This document shows positions 16,759-24,554 of a DNA stretch of 64,000 nt, piece after piece (positions within the stretch are counted from its first letter, which is position 1; every line of letters starts with the position of its first letter). This DNA is from a virus: positions 103,516 to 167,515 of IMG/VR virus record IMGVR_UViG_3300032213_002832; one strand, written 5' to 3'. The position numbers and the translations under genes were made by a program. The notes under the pieces are model-generated. The model was not told the DNA's origin. It saw nothing but the letters and a program-made list of their open reading frames with translations, and did not search any database.

Positions 16759-17289
16759 TTAAAAGTCTAAGCCTAAGTTGAATAGGATAGTCTTGTTGGT
16801 TTGTACTTGTCCACCTACAGAGAGGTCAAATGGGGTTAAGCTTTGGTCAATGATGCGCTGATACATTAAACCACCAACAGCACCTTGTCTACTCTTAACT
16901 TCTACTGTATCGCCTTTAGTGTTTTTATCTAAACCACTACGTAGACCTTTGCCAGCAAGAATTGATACTCTGTTGGAACCTGGTTTGATATAAACCGTGT
17001 TTGTCTTAACCTGAGTGGTTGTACACTGAGTTTGACTATGGCTAATATCGTGTGTAACAATAAACTGTTGCTTACGTGGGACTACTTTAAACTTTTCAGC
17101 TGGTACACTTGATTCACGACCATCGGCAGTACGCACAATGATAGTTGCTCCGCGTAGATGCTTAGGTGTGCTTGTGTCGATCACTTTAGTTTCAAGTTCT
17201 TGAGTTCCAACGTTTTCCATTTTACAAACTGTCTCTTCAGCAAAGACTGGTGTTGAGAACAATATAGTTAATAATGCTAGTTTCTTCAT
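16759..17289 (-). CDS. Exported protein of unknown function
   Basis: 176 residues with a clear signal peptide, MKKLALLTILFSTPVFAEET. The C-terminal third (QGAVGGLMYQRIIDQSLTPF then LSVGGQVQTNKTILFNLGLDF) alternates polar and hydrophobic residues and ends in Phe, as in outer-membrane beta-strand proteins, but it is too short for a full barrel. Its start overlaps the end of the 17286-17741 gene. Confidence 0.65.
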   Translation of the reverse strand: MKKLALLTILFSTPVFAEETVCKMENVGTQELETKVIDTSTPKHLRGATIIVRTADGRESSVPAEKFKVVPRKQQFIVTHDISHSQTQCTTTQVKTNTVYIKPGSNRVSILAGKGLRSGLDKNTKGDTVEVKSRQGAVGGLMYQRIIDQSLTPFDLSVGGQVQTNKTILFNLGLDF

Positions 17290-17741
17290 CTAAACTTCCT
17301 TCTTATTGGTGTTAATACTACATTTGATTCCATTGGTTTTTGTGTAAAAAAGCTTACATGACATGAATATGTGCGTTTTGATGGACTATACCAAATACAA
17401 GTATTTGATTCTAGTGCTGATAATCCATATTTTCCATGATGATCTTTTATTATTTGAGAAGCTTTTTGTAAAACTTCATTCATATTTTGACTTTGAAACA
17501 TAGCTGCGACAAATCTTTTTTCCCTATACATTTGTGTATAGTTTACTCCACCCCATAATTCCTTATAATCCTTGTAAACATCTTCCCCTAAATATGCTCT
17601 TAATACATTATCTGGTACCTTTTCAGAGATAGTATCATTGTAAAAATGTTTAGGTAGCGTTTGATTTAAAATGCCAAAACCACCTATAGCGGAACCAATC
17701 AAACCTATACCAATATTTCTAAACAAATCTCGCTTATTCAT
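17286..17741 (-). CDS. Membrane-anchored protein of unknown function
   Basis: 151 residues. A hydrophobic N-terminal span (IGIGLIGSAIGGFGILNQ) is followed by a soluble domain. The N-terminus resembles a signal anchor but lacks the twin arginine of Tat substrates. It overlaps both neighbours by 4 nt, so it belongs to a tightly coupled unit. Confidence 0.6.
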   Translation of the reverse strand: MNKRDLFRNIGIGLIGSAIGGFGILNQTLPKHFYNDTISEKVPDNVLRAYLGEDVYKDYKELWGGVNYTQMYREKRFVAAMFQSQNMNEVLQKASQIIKDHHGKYGLSALESNTCIWYSPSKRTYSCHVSFFTQKPMESNVVLTPIRRKFR

Positions 17742-17941
17742 TTAACTTCCTTTTGTCCAATTCGTTTTAAAAGCTCTTCTGATTCTAAGTAAAAATCATC
17801 TTCCCAAGCTCTCTCATCACCACCCCAATCTACAACAACGCCTAGATTTAACAATGCTTGAGAGAATCTTGTGTCAGGATACTCTTCGATATACTGCTCT
17901 AGTATAAGTATTATTAAGCGATTTGCTTCTAGACGTGTCAT
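17738..17941 (-). CDS. 67-residue protein of unknown function
   Basis: Acidic and probably helical and cytoplasmic (MTRLEANRLIILILEQYIEE). It overlaps the next gene by 4 nt (ATGA). No family recognised. Confidence 0.55.
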   Translation of the reverse strand: MTRLEANRLIILILEQYIEEYPDTRFSQALLNLGVVVDWGGDERAWEDDFYLESEELLKRIGQKEVK

Positions 17942-17950
17942 AGGGATTCC

Positions 17951-19333
17951 TTAGTGTGTAAAGTCAGAGGCAGGCACTACAGCTTCAGTCATATTTGGGC
18001 CAGACATCTTGAGTTGTAAAGCGATCTGAGTAGCTGGACCTTGGAAATACACGATATTGAACTTGTTTGGACCTTTATTAAGTAACTTAGTACCAGATAC
18101 GGTATGTGGAGCATGTAAACCTTGATCTTCGACTAATAAATAACTATCTTCGATTGAGAGTCTAGCACCGTCATCACTTAGAAGTTTAAGAGTATATTCA
18201 CCAGAAGTCTTGATGTTTAAATAACCAGAACAATCTAAAGCATAATCAGTATCGCCTACTAATGTTCGTAAATTAGCTGGCATTCCTGGAAAACCATTAG
18301 CAGATGGACTATCACCTACACTTAGATTAGCAAGAACAAAACTGCCTACTACTGGACTATTTTTTAGAGCATCAGGTAGTTTAGTATCACCATTAGTTGA
18401 ACTAAGATTATGAACATTACATAAAAGACCTGGTTGAATAGCATCTTCACCATCAGCACCAGTTGCTCCTACTGACCCATTAAGTCCGTCACGTCCTGGC
18501 TGACCTTGTGGGCCAGTTGTACCTGCTGGACCTTGAGCACCATTAGCTAGAAATACAGTACTTTCACCACAGACTACATTAGCTCCACCTGGAGCAGCAA
18601 ATGCGGTACAAGAAGTTCCATTCAAACCATTTTGTCCGTTTTCACCATTCTGGCCATTTTGGCCATTATTTCCAGTTTTACCTTTTTTGCCATCATACAC
18701 ATAAGATACAGAATGTCCACATGTAATTTTTATACGTTTTTTATGAGATTGACGCTTCACTGTACAGCTGTCGCCCTTATCACCTTTATCTCCAGCAATA
18801 CCTTGTTCACCCTGAATACCCTGATCACCCTGAATACCTTGTTCACCTTGAATACCCTGATCACCTTTATCACCTTTAGCTCCATTATGGATAACTAAAG
18901 ATTCTTGGTCAGGACAAGAAAGGACGACATTACCATCTTCGTCTGTTGATGTTGAACAGCTAAGACCATCAGATCCAGCTACACCCTGCTCACCAGTTTC
19001 ACCCTGAATACCTTGTATTCCTTGAACACCTTGCGAACCGTTATAAACGATTTGACTAGTGCCATCATCACAAGAAATCTTAGCACCAATCACTACTAAA
19101 GTAGTATCTAAAGAGTAGTATTCATCTTCTAGTTCAGCATAAGCTGGGGCAACTGAACATGAGCTACCATCTTTACCAGTTGCGCCAGTATCGCCTTTCG
19201 CTCCATCTTTACCATCAACACCGTTGGTTCCATTTGTACCAGCAGCACCAGGTGCTCCAACCGTCACCTTCACTTTCTCTTTGTCTACACTACAACCCAC
19301 TAATAACATTAGACTCAGCAACACGTTCTTCAT
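17951..19333 (-). CDS. Large collagen-like lipoprotein with PA14-like C-terminus
   Basis: 460 residues. Lipoprotein signal MKNVLLSLMLLVGC. Several blocks of Gly-X-Y repeats (for example GTNGTNGVDGKDGAKGDTGA and QGIQGEQGIQGDQGIQGEQG) are interrupted by short Cys-containing inserts (SCSVAPAYAELEDEYYS, SCTVKRQSHKKRIKITCG, SCTAFAAPGGANVVCGES). Residues about 300-455 read GEYTLKLLSDDGARLSIEDS and LLNKGPNKFNIVYFQGPATQ, the SDDGxRL pattern of PA14 domains that bind sugars. An anchored, sugar-binding stalk on the cell surface is plausible. Nucleotide repeats here may recombine. Confidence 0.8.
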   Translation of the reverse strand: MKNVLLSLMLLVGCSVDKEKVKVTVGAPGAAGTNGTNGVDGKDGAKGDTGATGKDGSSCSVAPAYAELEDEYYSLDTTLVVIGAKISCDDGTSQIVYNGSQGVQGIQGIQGETGEQGVAGSDGLSCSTSTDEDGNVVLSCPDQESLVIHNGAKGDKGDQGIQGEQGIQGDQGIQGEQGIAGDKGDKGDSCTVKRQSHKKRIKITCGHSVSYVYDGKKGKTGNNGQNGQNGENGQNGLNGTSCTAFAAPGGANVVCGESTVFLANGAQGPAGTTGPQGQPGRDGLNGSVGATGADGEDAIQPGLLCNVHNLSSTNGDTKLPDALKNSPVVGSFVLANLSVGDSPSANGFPGMPANLRTLVGDTDYALDCSGYLNIKTSGEYTLKLLSDDGARLSIEDSYLLVEDQGLHAPHTVSGTKLLNKGPNKFNIVYFQGPATQIALQLKMSGPNMTEAVVPASDFTH

Positions 19334-19418
19334 TCTTACTCCTATATATTGATTGGCGCTTAAAACTATGTATAATATACTAAGATATAATCTTAATAAA
19401 GTGTTAAAGGATACAAAA

Positions 19419-19667
19419 ATGGCATTATTAATACCGAAAATACAAAAAGATATGGAAGCAGCTTTGATTGCGGCTTTAAAAACAGAGTTTGCTAAAGAGG
19501 GCTTGGCTGATACTACATCTCATCAAAGAATGGCAGCAGCTATAGCGAAAGGCGTAACTCAAGTACTCATCACTGCCATCACTACACAAGCACAAGTGGT
19601 GCCAGGTATCGCGACGGTGGGTGGCGAAAGTTCACAAACTTCAGTTTCACCAGGAAAAATAGTTTAA
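19419..19667 (+). CDS. 82-residue Ala-rich protein, possibly virion-associated
   Basis: MALLIPKIQKDMEAALIAAL continues with GLADTTSHQRMAAAIAKGVT and ends TSVSPGKIV. This start is preferred over an in-frame one at 19353 because AAAGG lies 9 nt upstream. A helical first half and a flexible Gly/Ser/Val second half are often seen in small phage structural proteins, but I cannot name a family. It is one of few + strand genes in this part. Confidence 0.55.
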   Translation: MALLIPKIQKDMEAALIAALKTEFAKEGLADTTSHQRMAAAIAKGVTQVLITAITTQAQVVPGIATVGGESSQTSVSPGKIV

Positions 19668-19861
19668 GGCTTATAGTGAGTTCTCTTCATATACTCAACG
19701 ACGGGATTATTATAGTAATCCCTTGTTCTCTCTTGAAGCCTGTTCAGCTCTTCCAATGAATAAGCTGTATCATTCTTCTCACTTCTAAACAAACCGGTTA
19801 TCATAAAACCTATTGGTATACCAGCAAAAATACCCACGATCAAACCCCATATAAAGAACAT
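19664..19861 (-). CDS. 65-residue membrane protein
   Basis: An N-terminal span with Gly-rich helix (WGLIVGIFAGIPIGFMITGL) is followed by a charged cytoplasmic tail. It resembles the size and shape of small phage membrane proteins of unknown role. It converges with the 19419-19667 gene, overlapping by 4 nt. Confidence 0.6.
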   Translation of the reverse strand: MFFIWGLIVGIFAGIPIGFMITGLFRSEKNDTAYSLEELNRLQERTRDYYNNPVVEYMKRTHYKP

Positions 19862-19875
19862 AAAACCCCTAATTG

Positions 19876-20085
19876 TTACAGTTTTTGATCTTGTATTACA
19901 TTAACACCGGCTTTATGTGCTCTATCTCGCATCATTGATAGTCGATCTGCTAACTCTTTATAAACTTTGCTTTCAGCTACAATAGCTGTATTATTGGCTT
20001 TGATTAGAAGTTCAATAATTAAATCATTAGCATCTATATAAACTTCTTTAGAGGGTATTTCAACCACACGAATATTGTGGTTCAT
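19876..20085 (-). CDS. 69-residue protein of unknown function
   Basis: Soluble and mostly helical (DLIIELLIKANNTAIVAESK). Its start overlaps the preceding gene's stop by 4 nt. No family recognised. Confidence 0.55.
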   Translation of the reverse strand: MNHNIRVVEIPSKEVYIDANDLIIELLIKANNTAIVAESKVYKELADRLSMMRDRAHKAGVNVIQDQKL

Positions 20086-20303
20086 TCTTTAATCCGATAT
20101 GATCTCAAAACTCCAATATTAGCTTGTGTACGCTCTTTAGTGAGCTTTTCTTTTTTCTTACGATTTGCTTCCATGATGTTTTCAAAAGAGGTCTCTTCTA
20201 CTTCTTCATCAAAAATAATCTCTTCATTTTCAACTAGCTTTTCTTTAGAGAATAGATTAATCACCTTACCCATTAAGCCTCTCCTTTCAAATGATAACAC
20301 CAC
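20082..20303 (-). CDS. 73-residue charged protein of unknown function
   Basis: A very charged helical protein rich in Glu and Lys (VENEEIIFDEEVEETSFENI, ANRKKKEKLTKERTQAN). In-frame internal Met (MGKVINLFSKEK) preceded by GAGAGG is the likelier start (about 20273). A promoter-like element lies at 20313-20323. Confidence 0.55.
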   Translation of the reverse strand: MVLSFERRGLMGKVINLFSKEKLVENEEIIFDEEVEETSFENIMEANRKKKEKLTKERTQANIGVLRSYRIKE

Positions 20304-20312
20304 ACATATAAA

Positions 20313-20323
20313 TCGCGTCGGTT
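20313..20323 (-). promoter_or_regulatory. AACCGNNNCGA element
   Basis: AACCGACGCGA, 10 nt downstream of the metallophosphoesterase stop and just upstream of the 20082-20303 gene. Confidence 0.45.
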
Positions 20324-20333
20324 TTATTACACC

Positions 20334-20996
20334 CTAAATCTCTACAATTATAGGTAGATTTTTGATTTTATATTCAGCGGTACACGAGCAAGCATTAATA
20401 AACTTAACACCGTTGTGTTCTTTTAAGCCATAAGATTCGTGTATATGGCCAAAAACGTGTAGCTTCAATTGTTTTAATTCTTGAATTCTTTCAGCTAAAT
20501 CTTGGCACCCAACAACAGAGCCATCTTGGCATTCATCTAGTATGTCAAAAGGTGGACCATGTGTTATGAGGACGTTCGTATCATCTGGAATTTGCTTCCA
20601 TATATCTTTAAGATCATTACCTCTTTGTAAGTTGAAGGCCCAGTTGTAAAAGAAAGGTTGCCATGGACTTCCATATACTTTAATCTGTCTACCGTTTATA
20701 GGTAACACAATTTCTGTGTCTTGTAGGTATATGAAGCTATCGTTAATAGGACCGTTATATAGCCATTCTAAAGCTTGGGCATTAGTATCACCTTCAAATG
20801 TTTGATCATGATTCCCAGCGATAAGTAATTTATATTGAAAACCCTTTATCGAACTGAACCACTTACCAAAATCCCTTACTTCTTTCTCTCTACCTCTAAA
20901 GGTAAAGTCGCCAGCATGTACCAGGATGTCTCCTGGTGGGACGATAAGTGAATCATGGTATGTGTGGGTATCAGAAATCGATACTACTTTAATCAT
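20334..20996 (-). CDS. Calcineurin-like metallophosphoesterase
   Basis: 220 residues. It has all motifs of the binuclear metal centre: SDTH (about 8-11), HAGDFT, AGNHD, THGPPFDILDE and GHIHESYG. This is a stand-alone phosphodiesterase or phosphatase, related in fold to the N-terminal part of the RNA repair fusion at 2382-4673. The substrate cannot be read from sequence. Confidence 0.88.
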   Translation of the reverse strand: MIKVVSISDTHTYHDSLIVPPGDILVHAGDFTFRGREKEVRDFGKWFSSIKGFQYKLLIAGNHDQTFEGDTNAQALEWLYNGPINDSFIYLQDTEIVLPINGRQIKVYGSPWQPFFYNWAFNLQRGNDLKDIWKQIPDDTNVLITHGPPFDILDECQDGSVVGCQDLAERIQELKQLKLHVFGHIHESYGLKEHNGVKFINACSCTAEYKIKNLPIIVEI

Positions 20997-21212
20997 TTAG
21001 TTTTCCATTATGAATTGGATCAAGTCATTTGTTGAGTTAAAATTAGCAACTTCTTTTAAGTATCCATATTGATTATAAGATCTAAGTCGTATACGATTAC
21101 TAAAAACGTCTACTACATGGTCATCACCTAACCAAAGAGTATGCTCAAGATCTCTAATAGAGTACGGTATTCTAAGTTCATCAGCTTCACGCGCTATATC
21201 AAATATGTCCAT
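20997..21212 (-). CDS. 71-residue protein of unknown function
   Basis: Soluble protein (MDIFDIAREADELRIPYSIR). It abuts the metallophosphoesterase gene without a gap, so they are probably co-translated. No family recognised. Confidence 0.55.
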   Translation of the reverse strand: MDIFDIAREADELRIPYSIRDLEHTLWLGDDHVVDVFSNRIRLRSYNQYGYLKEVANFNSTNDLIQFIMEN

Positions 21213-21220
21213 AAATATCC

Positions 21221-21514
21221 TTATTTACCTTTTAGTTTATCAAGTCTCTCTTTAAGCCTCTGTTGATTATCTAGCTCTTCTAAACCTTGTATTAACGTAT
21301 TTTTAATATGTAGATTAAACCAAACTAAACACAAACAAAAAGCGCACAATATGCTAAAAAATAATGCTAACAATATATTGTTATAAAAATATATGAACAT
21401 AGCTAGATCAACTACTGCTAAAACTAAGTTAAGCTTAGCATGAAGGTCACATTTATTTATTACATTTTGTACTGCTTCTCTACCTTCATCACTATTAAAT
21501 TCTTCAATATTCAT
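21221..21514 (-). CDS. Two-span membrane protein
   Basis: 97 residues from MNIEEFNSDEG. Two adjoining hydrophobic stretches (LNLVLAVVDLAMFIYFYNNI, LLALFFSILCAFCLCLVWFN) form a hairpin, followed by a charged helix. The longer in-frame version to 21655 is rejected because the 43-codon gene at 21511-21642 occupies that space and ends in an ATGA overlap exactly at this start. Confidence 0.65.
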   Translation of the reverse strand: MNIEEFNSDEGREAVQNVINKCDLHAKLNLVLAVVDLAMFIYFYNNILLALFFSILCAFCLCLVWFNLHIKNTLIQGLEELDNQQRLKERLDKLKGK

Positions 21515-21642
21515 TGACACATCCCCGTAATTATAATTATTAAACCCATACAAAAAACTATAAAAGCTACATACTCTAACTCTGGTTCTTGACTTTTGAT
21601 AGCTGCTAAAATCATTACTAATACTCCAATTAACAATGACAT
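21511..21642 (-). CDS. 43-residue two-span membrane peptide
   Basis: MSLLIGVLVMILAAIKSQEP followed by a second hydrophobic stretch ending GLIIIITGMCQ. GAGG stands 7 nt before the ATG, and the stop overlaps the next start (ATGA). It overlaps neither conserved neighbour out of frame, so it is a credible small gene. Confidence 0.6.
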   Translation of the reverse strand: MSLLIGVLVMILAAIKSQEPELEYVAFIVFCMGLIIIITGMCQ

Positions 21643-21644
21643 TG

Positions 21645-21971
21645 TTAATCCTCAAATTTCATAGGTATGAAAGCTGTACTTCCTACTTTGTAACCTTCAT
21701 GAGTAACTATCACTCCGCCTGGTATTCGCTTAATTGTTTTATCTCCACCACAAGGTTTAACCTGCTGTCCTGGTTTTAGTTTCTCCCAGCTAATATTTTG
21801 AGCTTCGCATTCCGCCCGTATTCTATTACAATGTTCCGAGTTTACCATTAAATACCCAATTAAGATAATCACACCAATACGGAAAGGGATATCTAATAAC
21901 TCGATGAAGTTAGGAGAAAATACTTTAAATTGCTTCATCTCTTCAATAGTGACTCTATTTTCTTCTCTCAT
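21645..21971 (-). CDS. Membrane protein with periplasmic C-terminal domain
   Basis: 108 residues. One hydrophobic helix (FRIGVIILIGYLMVN, about 31-45) precedes about 60 soluble residues with three Cys (HCNRIRAECEA, VKPCGG). The topology suggests a small anchored domain outside the membrane. It overlaps the upstream gene by 4 nt. Confidence 0.6.
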   Translation of the reverse strand: MREENRVTIEEMKQFKVFSPNFIELLDIPFRIGVIILIGYLMVNSEHCNRIRAECEAQNISWEKLKPGQQVKPCGGDKTIKRIPGGVIVTHEGYKVGSTAFIPMKFED

Positions 21972-22438
21972 TTTTCCTCACTAATCATTGCTCTAATAGC
22001 TTCGAATAGTTCTTTATTTTCCCAATTTCTATAAGCATGAACTACATAATCTTGGTGTTCGCCTAGATTGTGCCTATTGCTACGAATATGCTCATCTAAA
22101 CCTCGCTTTGTTAAGAACGATTGAGAGGTTTCCCAATAATGACCCACTTGAAGTGTTTCAATCTCTCCAATCTCTTCTTCAAGCTTTTCACCTTCGTATT
22201 CTTTATCTTCTTTTAAGAATTGAATACACTCTTCTTCCGTATCGTACCATCCATCGTCTGGTTCCATTTCGGGGTGCTTAAATACTGTTTTAGAGTCAGA
22301 GCAGTAATCTCCATCCGCAACGTATTCTCGTTTCTGTTGAAGTAGAAACTGAATTGGTCCAGCAGTCCAACGATTATCTTGAGTATCTATTTCATTAATA
22401 AAACTCTTAAACCAAGCCATAGCTTCATCTTTAGTCAT
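21968..22438 (-). CDS. Protein of unknown function
   Basis: 156 residues from MTKDEAMAWFKSF. GAGAGG, which forms the last codons of the upstream gene, sits 7 nt before this ATG, so it is preferred over the one at 22453. Acidic protein with CSDSKTVFKHPEMEPDDGWY and repeated Tyr/Trp; no family recognised. Confidence 0.6.
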   Translation of the reverse strand: MTKDEAMAWFKSFINEIDTQDNRWTAGPIQFLLQQKREYVADGDYCSDSKTVFKHPEMEPDDGWYDTEEECIQFLKEDKEYEGEKLEEEIGEIETLQVGHYWETSQSFLTKRGLDEHIRSNRHNLGEHQDYVVHAYRNWENKELFEAIRAMISEEK

Positions 22439-22442
22439 TTTA

Positions 22443-22664
22443 TTACCTCTCATACAAAGATGGTTGTGGACCTTTGTTTACATAGCGTTCATCTAACCTA
22501 CCTTTGATATAAGTAGCTTCAATCATCTCAGCCATTATAGTTAAGATGCTTGTTTTTGCTGAGGAGTAAATGTAATGAGAGCTCATTGTTGCTTCTAATT
22601 TGTCGTATAACTCTTTAAGCTCTTCATTATTCTCTATAAACTTAACTAGATTTTCTGGCGGCAT
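22443..22664 (-). CDS. 73-residue helical protein of unknown function
   Basis: Predicted helical and soluble (MPPENLVKFIENNEELKELY). The final codons supply the ribosome site for the next gene. No family recognised. Confidence 0.55.
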   Translation of the reverse strand: MPPENLVKFIENNEELKELYDKLEATMSSHYIYSSAKTSILTIMAEMIEATYIKGRLDERYVNKGPQPSLYER

Positions 22665-22667
22665 ATA

Positions 22668-22829
22668 TTACTCCTTGTAATCTGGTTTAGTAAGTCGTAT
22701 GAAAGCAAGAGCCATTAACAGTGGGATACCAAATGGTATTAGTATAAGTATCCATTTTATTGTTGGCCACATAGGCTTTATGTGTATCTTAGCTTTATCC
22801 ATAAACCACCAAAGTATTCTTTCTGGCAT
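22668..22829 (-). CDS. 53-residue single-span membrane protein
   Basis: MPERILWWFMDKAKIHIKPM then a hydrophobic helix (WILILIPFGIPLLMALAFI). GAGGTG precedes this ATG at good spacing, so it is preferred over the in-frame one at 22868. Confidence 0.55.
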   Translation of the reverse strand: MPERILWWFMDKAKIHIKPMWPTIKWILILIPFGIPLLMALAFIRLTKPDYKE

Positions 22830-22875
22830 ATAATACACCTCAAAATTAAGTATAGCACTAAGATACAATCAGCTT

Positions 22876-23013
22876 ATGATAGAGATAGAGTATGAACAAT
22901 CTAAACAAGTCTTAATGTTAATGACAGTTTTATTAAAACTACAAGTCATTGATATGGTTATATTTAATTCAGTATACCTCGAAATCGTTATTAAAACCTC
23001 TTATATCAAATAG
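22876..23013 (+). CDS. Isolated copy of the LLxKLGVI micro-gene family
   Basis: 45 residues on the + strand inside a - strand cluster. The centre reads VLMLMTVLLKLQVIDMVIFN, which matches the family core (LLxKLxVID) of the array at 40.98-46.9 kb. The following NSVYLEIVIK resembles the tail of class 2 array members. It overlaps the end of the opposing gene by 8 nt. The ribosome site is weak. Its distance from the array shows that the family is not confined to one locus. Confidence 0.55.
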   Translation: MIEIEYEQSKQVLMLMTVLLKLQVIDMVIFNSVYLEIVIKTSYIK

Positions 23014-23254
23014 ACTTCATATTCTTCTTAAAGCCTTTTTGCTTCTTTAAATCCAGCTCTAATAGAAACATCTCTACATCAACGCCACTCTGAATCTCAC
23101 TTACAACCAACTGTGCGGCATCAAGTGGTTCTTCGCCATCGTTGTACATACTCTCCATTTCGCTATCATATTCAGGACCGATGTCCTTTAATGAGTACCC
23201 AAGAACTTGGTTAAGTATGATATTAACTTCTCTGCGCCAACTTTCAAAAGTCAT
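23006..23254 (-). CDS. 82-residue acidic protein of unknown function
   Basis: MTFESWRREVNIILNQVLGY is followed by a strongly acidic middle (YDSEMESMYNDGEEPLDAAQ). It overlaps the upstream gene by 4 nt. No family recognised. Confidence 0.55.
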   Translation of the reverse strand: MTFESWRREVNIILNQVLGYSLKDIGPEYDSEMESMYNDGEEPLDAAQLVVSEIQSGVDVEMFLLELDLKKQKGFKKNMKSI

Positions 23255-23676
23255 TTCTTCCCCTTTTTCTTGGTAGTTTTTATATAGCCAGAATCTTTAA
23301 GAAACTCTACTGTTTCTTCATCTTCTTTTGTGCTTGTATAATTAGTAAAATCTTTAGCTTCTTGTAGCCAATTTGGATCTTCTCGCATACTGGCAGTATG
23401 TTTAGGTCTGAGCTTAACCCAACGGTCATAATACTTAATAGCATCCTTATCAGTATGGTCTACAGGCTTAATCTCAAATGTTTGAAAAAGACCCCATAAA
23501 CAATCTTCACATAAAGCAAAGGTATAGCGATTATTATCACCTAATATGCATGAATTCCACCCGCCGGAAATGTAAGTCTCTGGCAAACCCTCACCATAGC
23601 AATCTCCACCACATTTATTACAAATAGTGGACTCTATAGTATCAACAACTTTAAGCTTTTTTACAACTTTACGCAT
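23251..23676 (-). CDS. Cys-cluster (zinc-binding-like) protein
   Basis: 141 residues with ICNKCGGDC near residue 18 and CEDCLWGLF near 56, two CxxC pairs that could hold zinc. The remainder is rich in Trp and Lys. Overlaps the upstream paralog-family gene by one base. Confidence 0.6.
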   Translation of the reverse strand: MRKVVKKLKVVDTIESTICNKCGGDCYGEGLPETYISGGWNSCILGDNNRYTFALCEDCLWGLFQTFEIKPVDHTDKDAIKYYDRWVKLRPKHTASMREDPNWLQEAKDFTNYTSTKEDEETVEFLKDSGYIKTTKKKGKK

Positions 23677-24110
23677 TATTTAGTCTCCGTATTGAGTTGC
23701 TTCATTCTTAGTGCTATCTCATTATCAACAGCTTGTATCTCTTTTTTATTAGATAGCAGTTTTCGAATAGATTTAAGGTCTTTAAGAACCTCATCATCTT
23801 GATTAGCTTTGCTACCAGGATTCTTAATCTTATGTTTCGCCCCACCATTAATCCTATTATCTTTGCGCAACCAGTTGGATAATAGGCCAGTTGAGTAGTT
23901 TCTTATCTTTGTAGGTGTATCATGTTTAGCTCGCGCCGTAGCAGAGAAAGGCATATCACCTGAATCAAGAGCTGTAGCAATCATTGTAACAATAGTCTTG
24001 CGATCACTTTTTGTAAGTTCAGCTCTGTTATTCTCTAATGAGAGTCCATTTTCTTGTAGAAAAGCAACGATTGCGTTATATACAACTTGTTTTTGACTTT
24101 CTTCAGACAT
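23676..24110 (-). CDS. NHLRKDKRLNGG-family protein, divergent member
   Basis: 144 residues. The core LSNWLRKDNRINGGAKHKIK then NPGSKANQDDEVLKDLKSI aligns with the same region of proteins at 32618, 37640 and 39745 (NHLRKDKRLNGG, IKNPGSR, QLKALK). Upstream, KSDRKTIVTMIATALDSGDM aligns with KEERNSVIQIVTSGILSGKV. It is the most diverged of four paralogs and the only one outside the 32-40 kb block. Function unknown; a basic conserved core suggests nucleic acid binding (inference). Confidence 0.65.
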   Translation of the reverse strand: MSEESQKQVVYNAIVAFLQENGLSLENNRAELTKSDRKTIVTMIATALDSGDMPFSATARAKHDTPTKIRNYSTGLLSNWLRKDNRINGGAKHKIKNPGSKANQDDEVLKDLKSIRKLLSNKKEIQAVDNEIALRMKQLNTETK

Positions 24111-24122
24111 ATAAACTCTCCG

Positions 24123-24554
24123 TTATGGGTAGATATTAAAACGAAAACCGAACCTGTCATATACCGGAAAATGCGTGTCTCTTACTTCTTCGAGGATATG
24201 TTGGCTATGGTGTTGTTTAAATAAGATCATCTTATCTATACCCTTTTCATGCCAAACCACTAAACCTAATTCATATTGCCATCCAGCAGCTTTGATACTA
24301 TTAGTCTTATCTGAACCATCGAAATGAAGTAGGTTATTCCAATATAAACCAAAACCGCTATATTTAGCCATATCAAAATCTACATTAAAACCAGCACCCA
24401 TTCCAAGATCTTCATCTAAAGGCTTTAAGTATGGGTCACGAACTGTCTTATTGCGGTAGAAATCTACATGAACATCATTTGGGGCAAACAGTCGCCACTC
24501 AGCTAAACATGTACTGGAAACTAAACTCATTAAAATAACCAGTTTTTTAATCAT
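24123..24554 (-). CDS. Exported protein of unknown function
   Basis: 143 residues with signal MIKKLVILMSLVSSTCLAEW. The mature part alternates aromatic and polar residues (SGFGLYWNNLLHFDGSDKTN, AGWQYELGLVVWHEKG) and ends RFGFRFNIYP, suggesting a beta-rich outer-envelope protein. Its gene overlaps the lytic transglycosylase by one base, so the pair may work together at lysis or at the envelope. Confidence 0.65.
   Translation of the reverse strand: MIKKLVILMSLVSSTCLAEWRLFAPNDVHVDFYRNKTVRDPYLKPLDEDLGMGAGFNVDFDMAKYSGFGLYWNNLLHFDGSDKTNSIKAAGWQYELGLVVWHEKGIDKMILFKQHHSQHILEEVRDTHFPVYDRFGFRFNIYP

Noticed and set aside
17951-19333. Tail fibre interpretation of the collagen-like protein
   Set aside because: The lipobox signal peptide and distance from virion genes favour a host-envelope protein, though this cannot be excluded.
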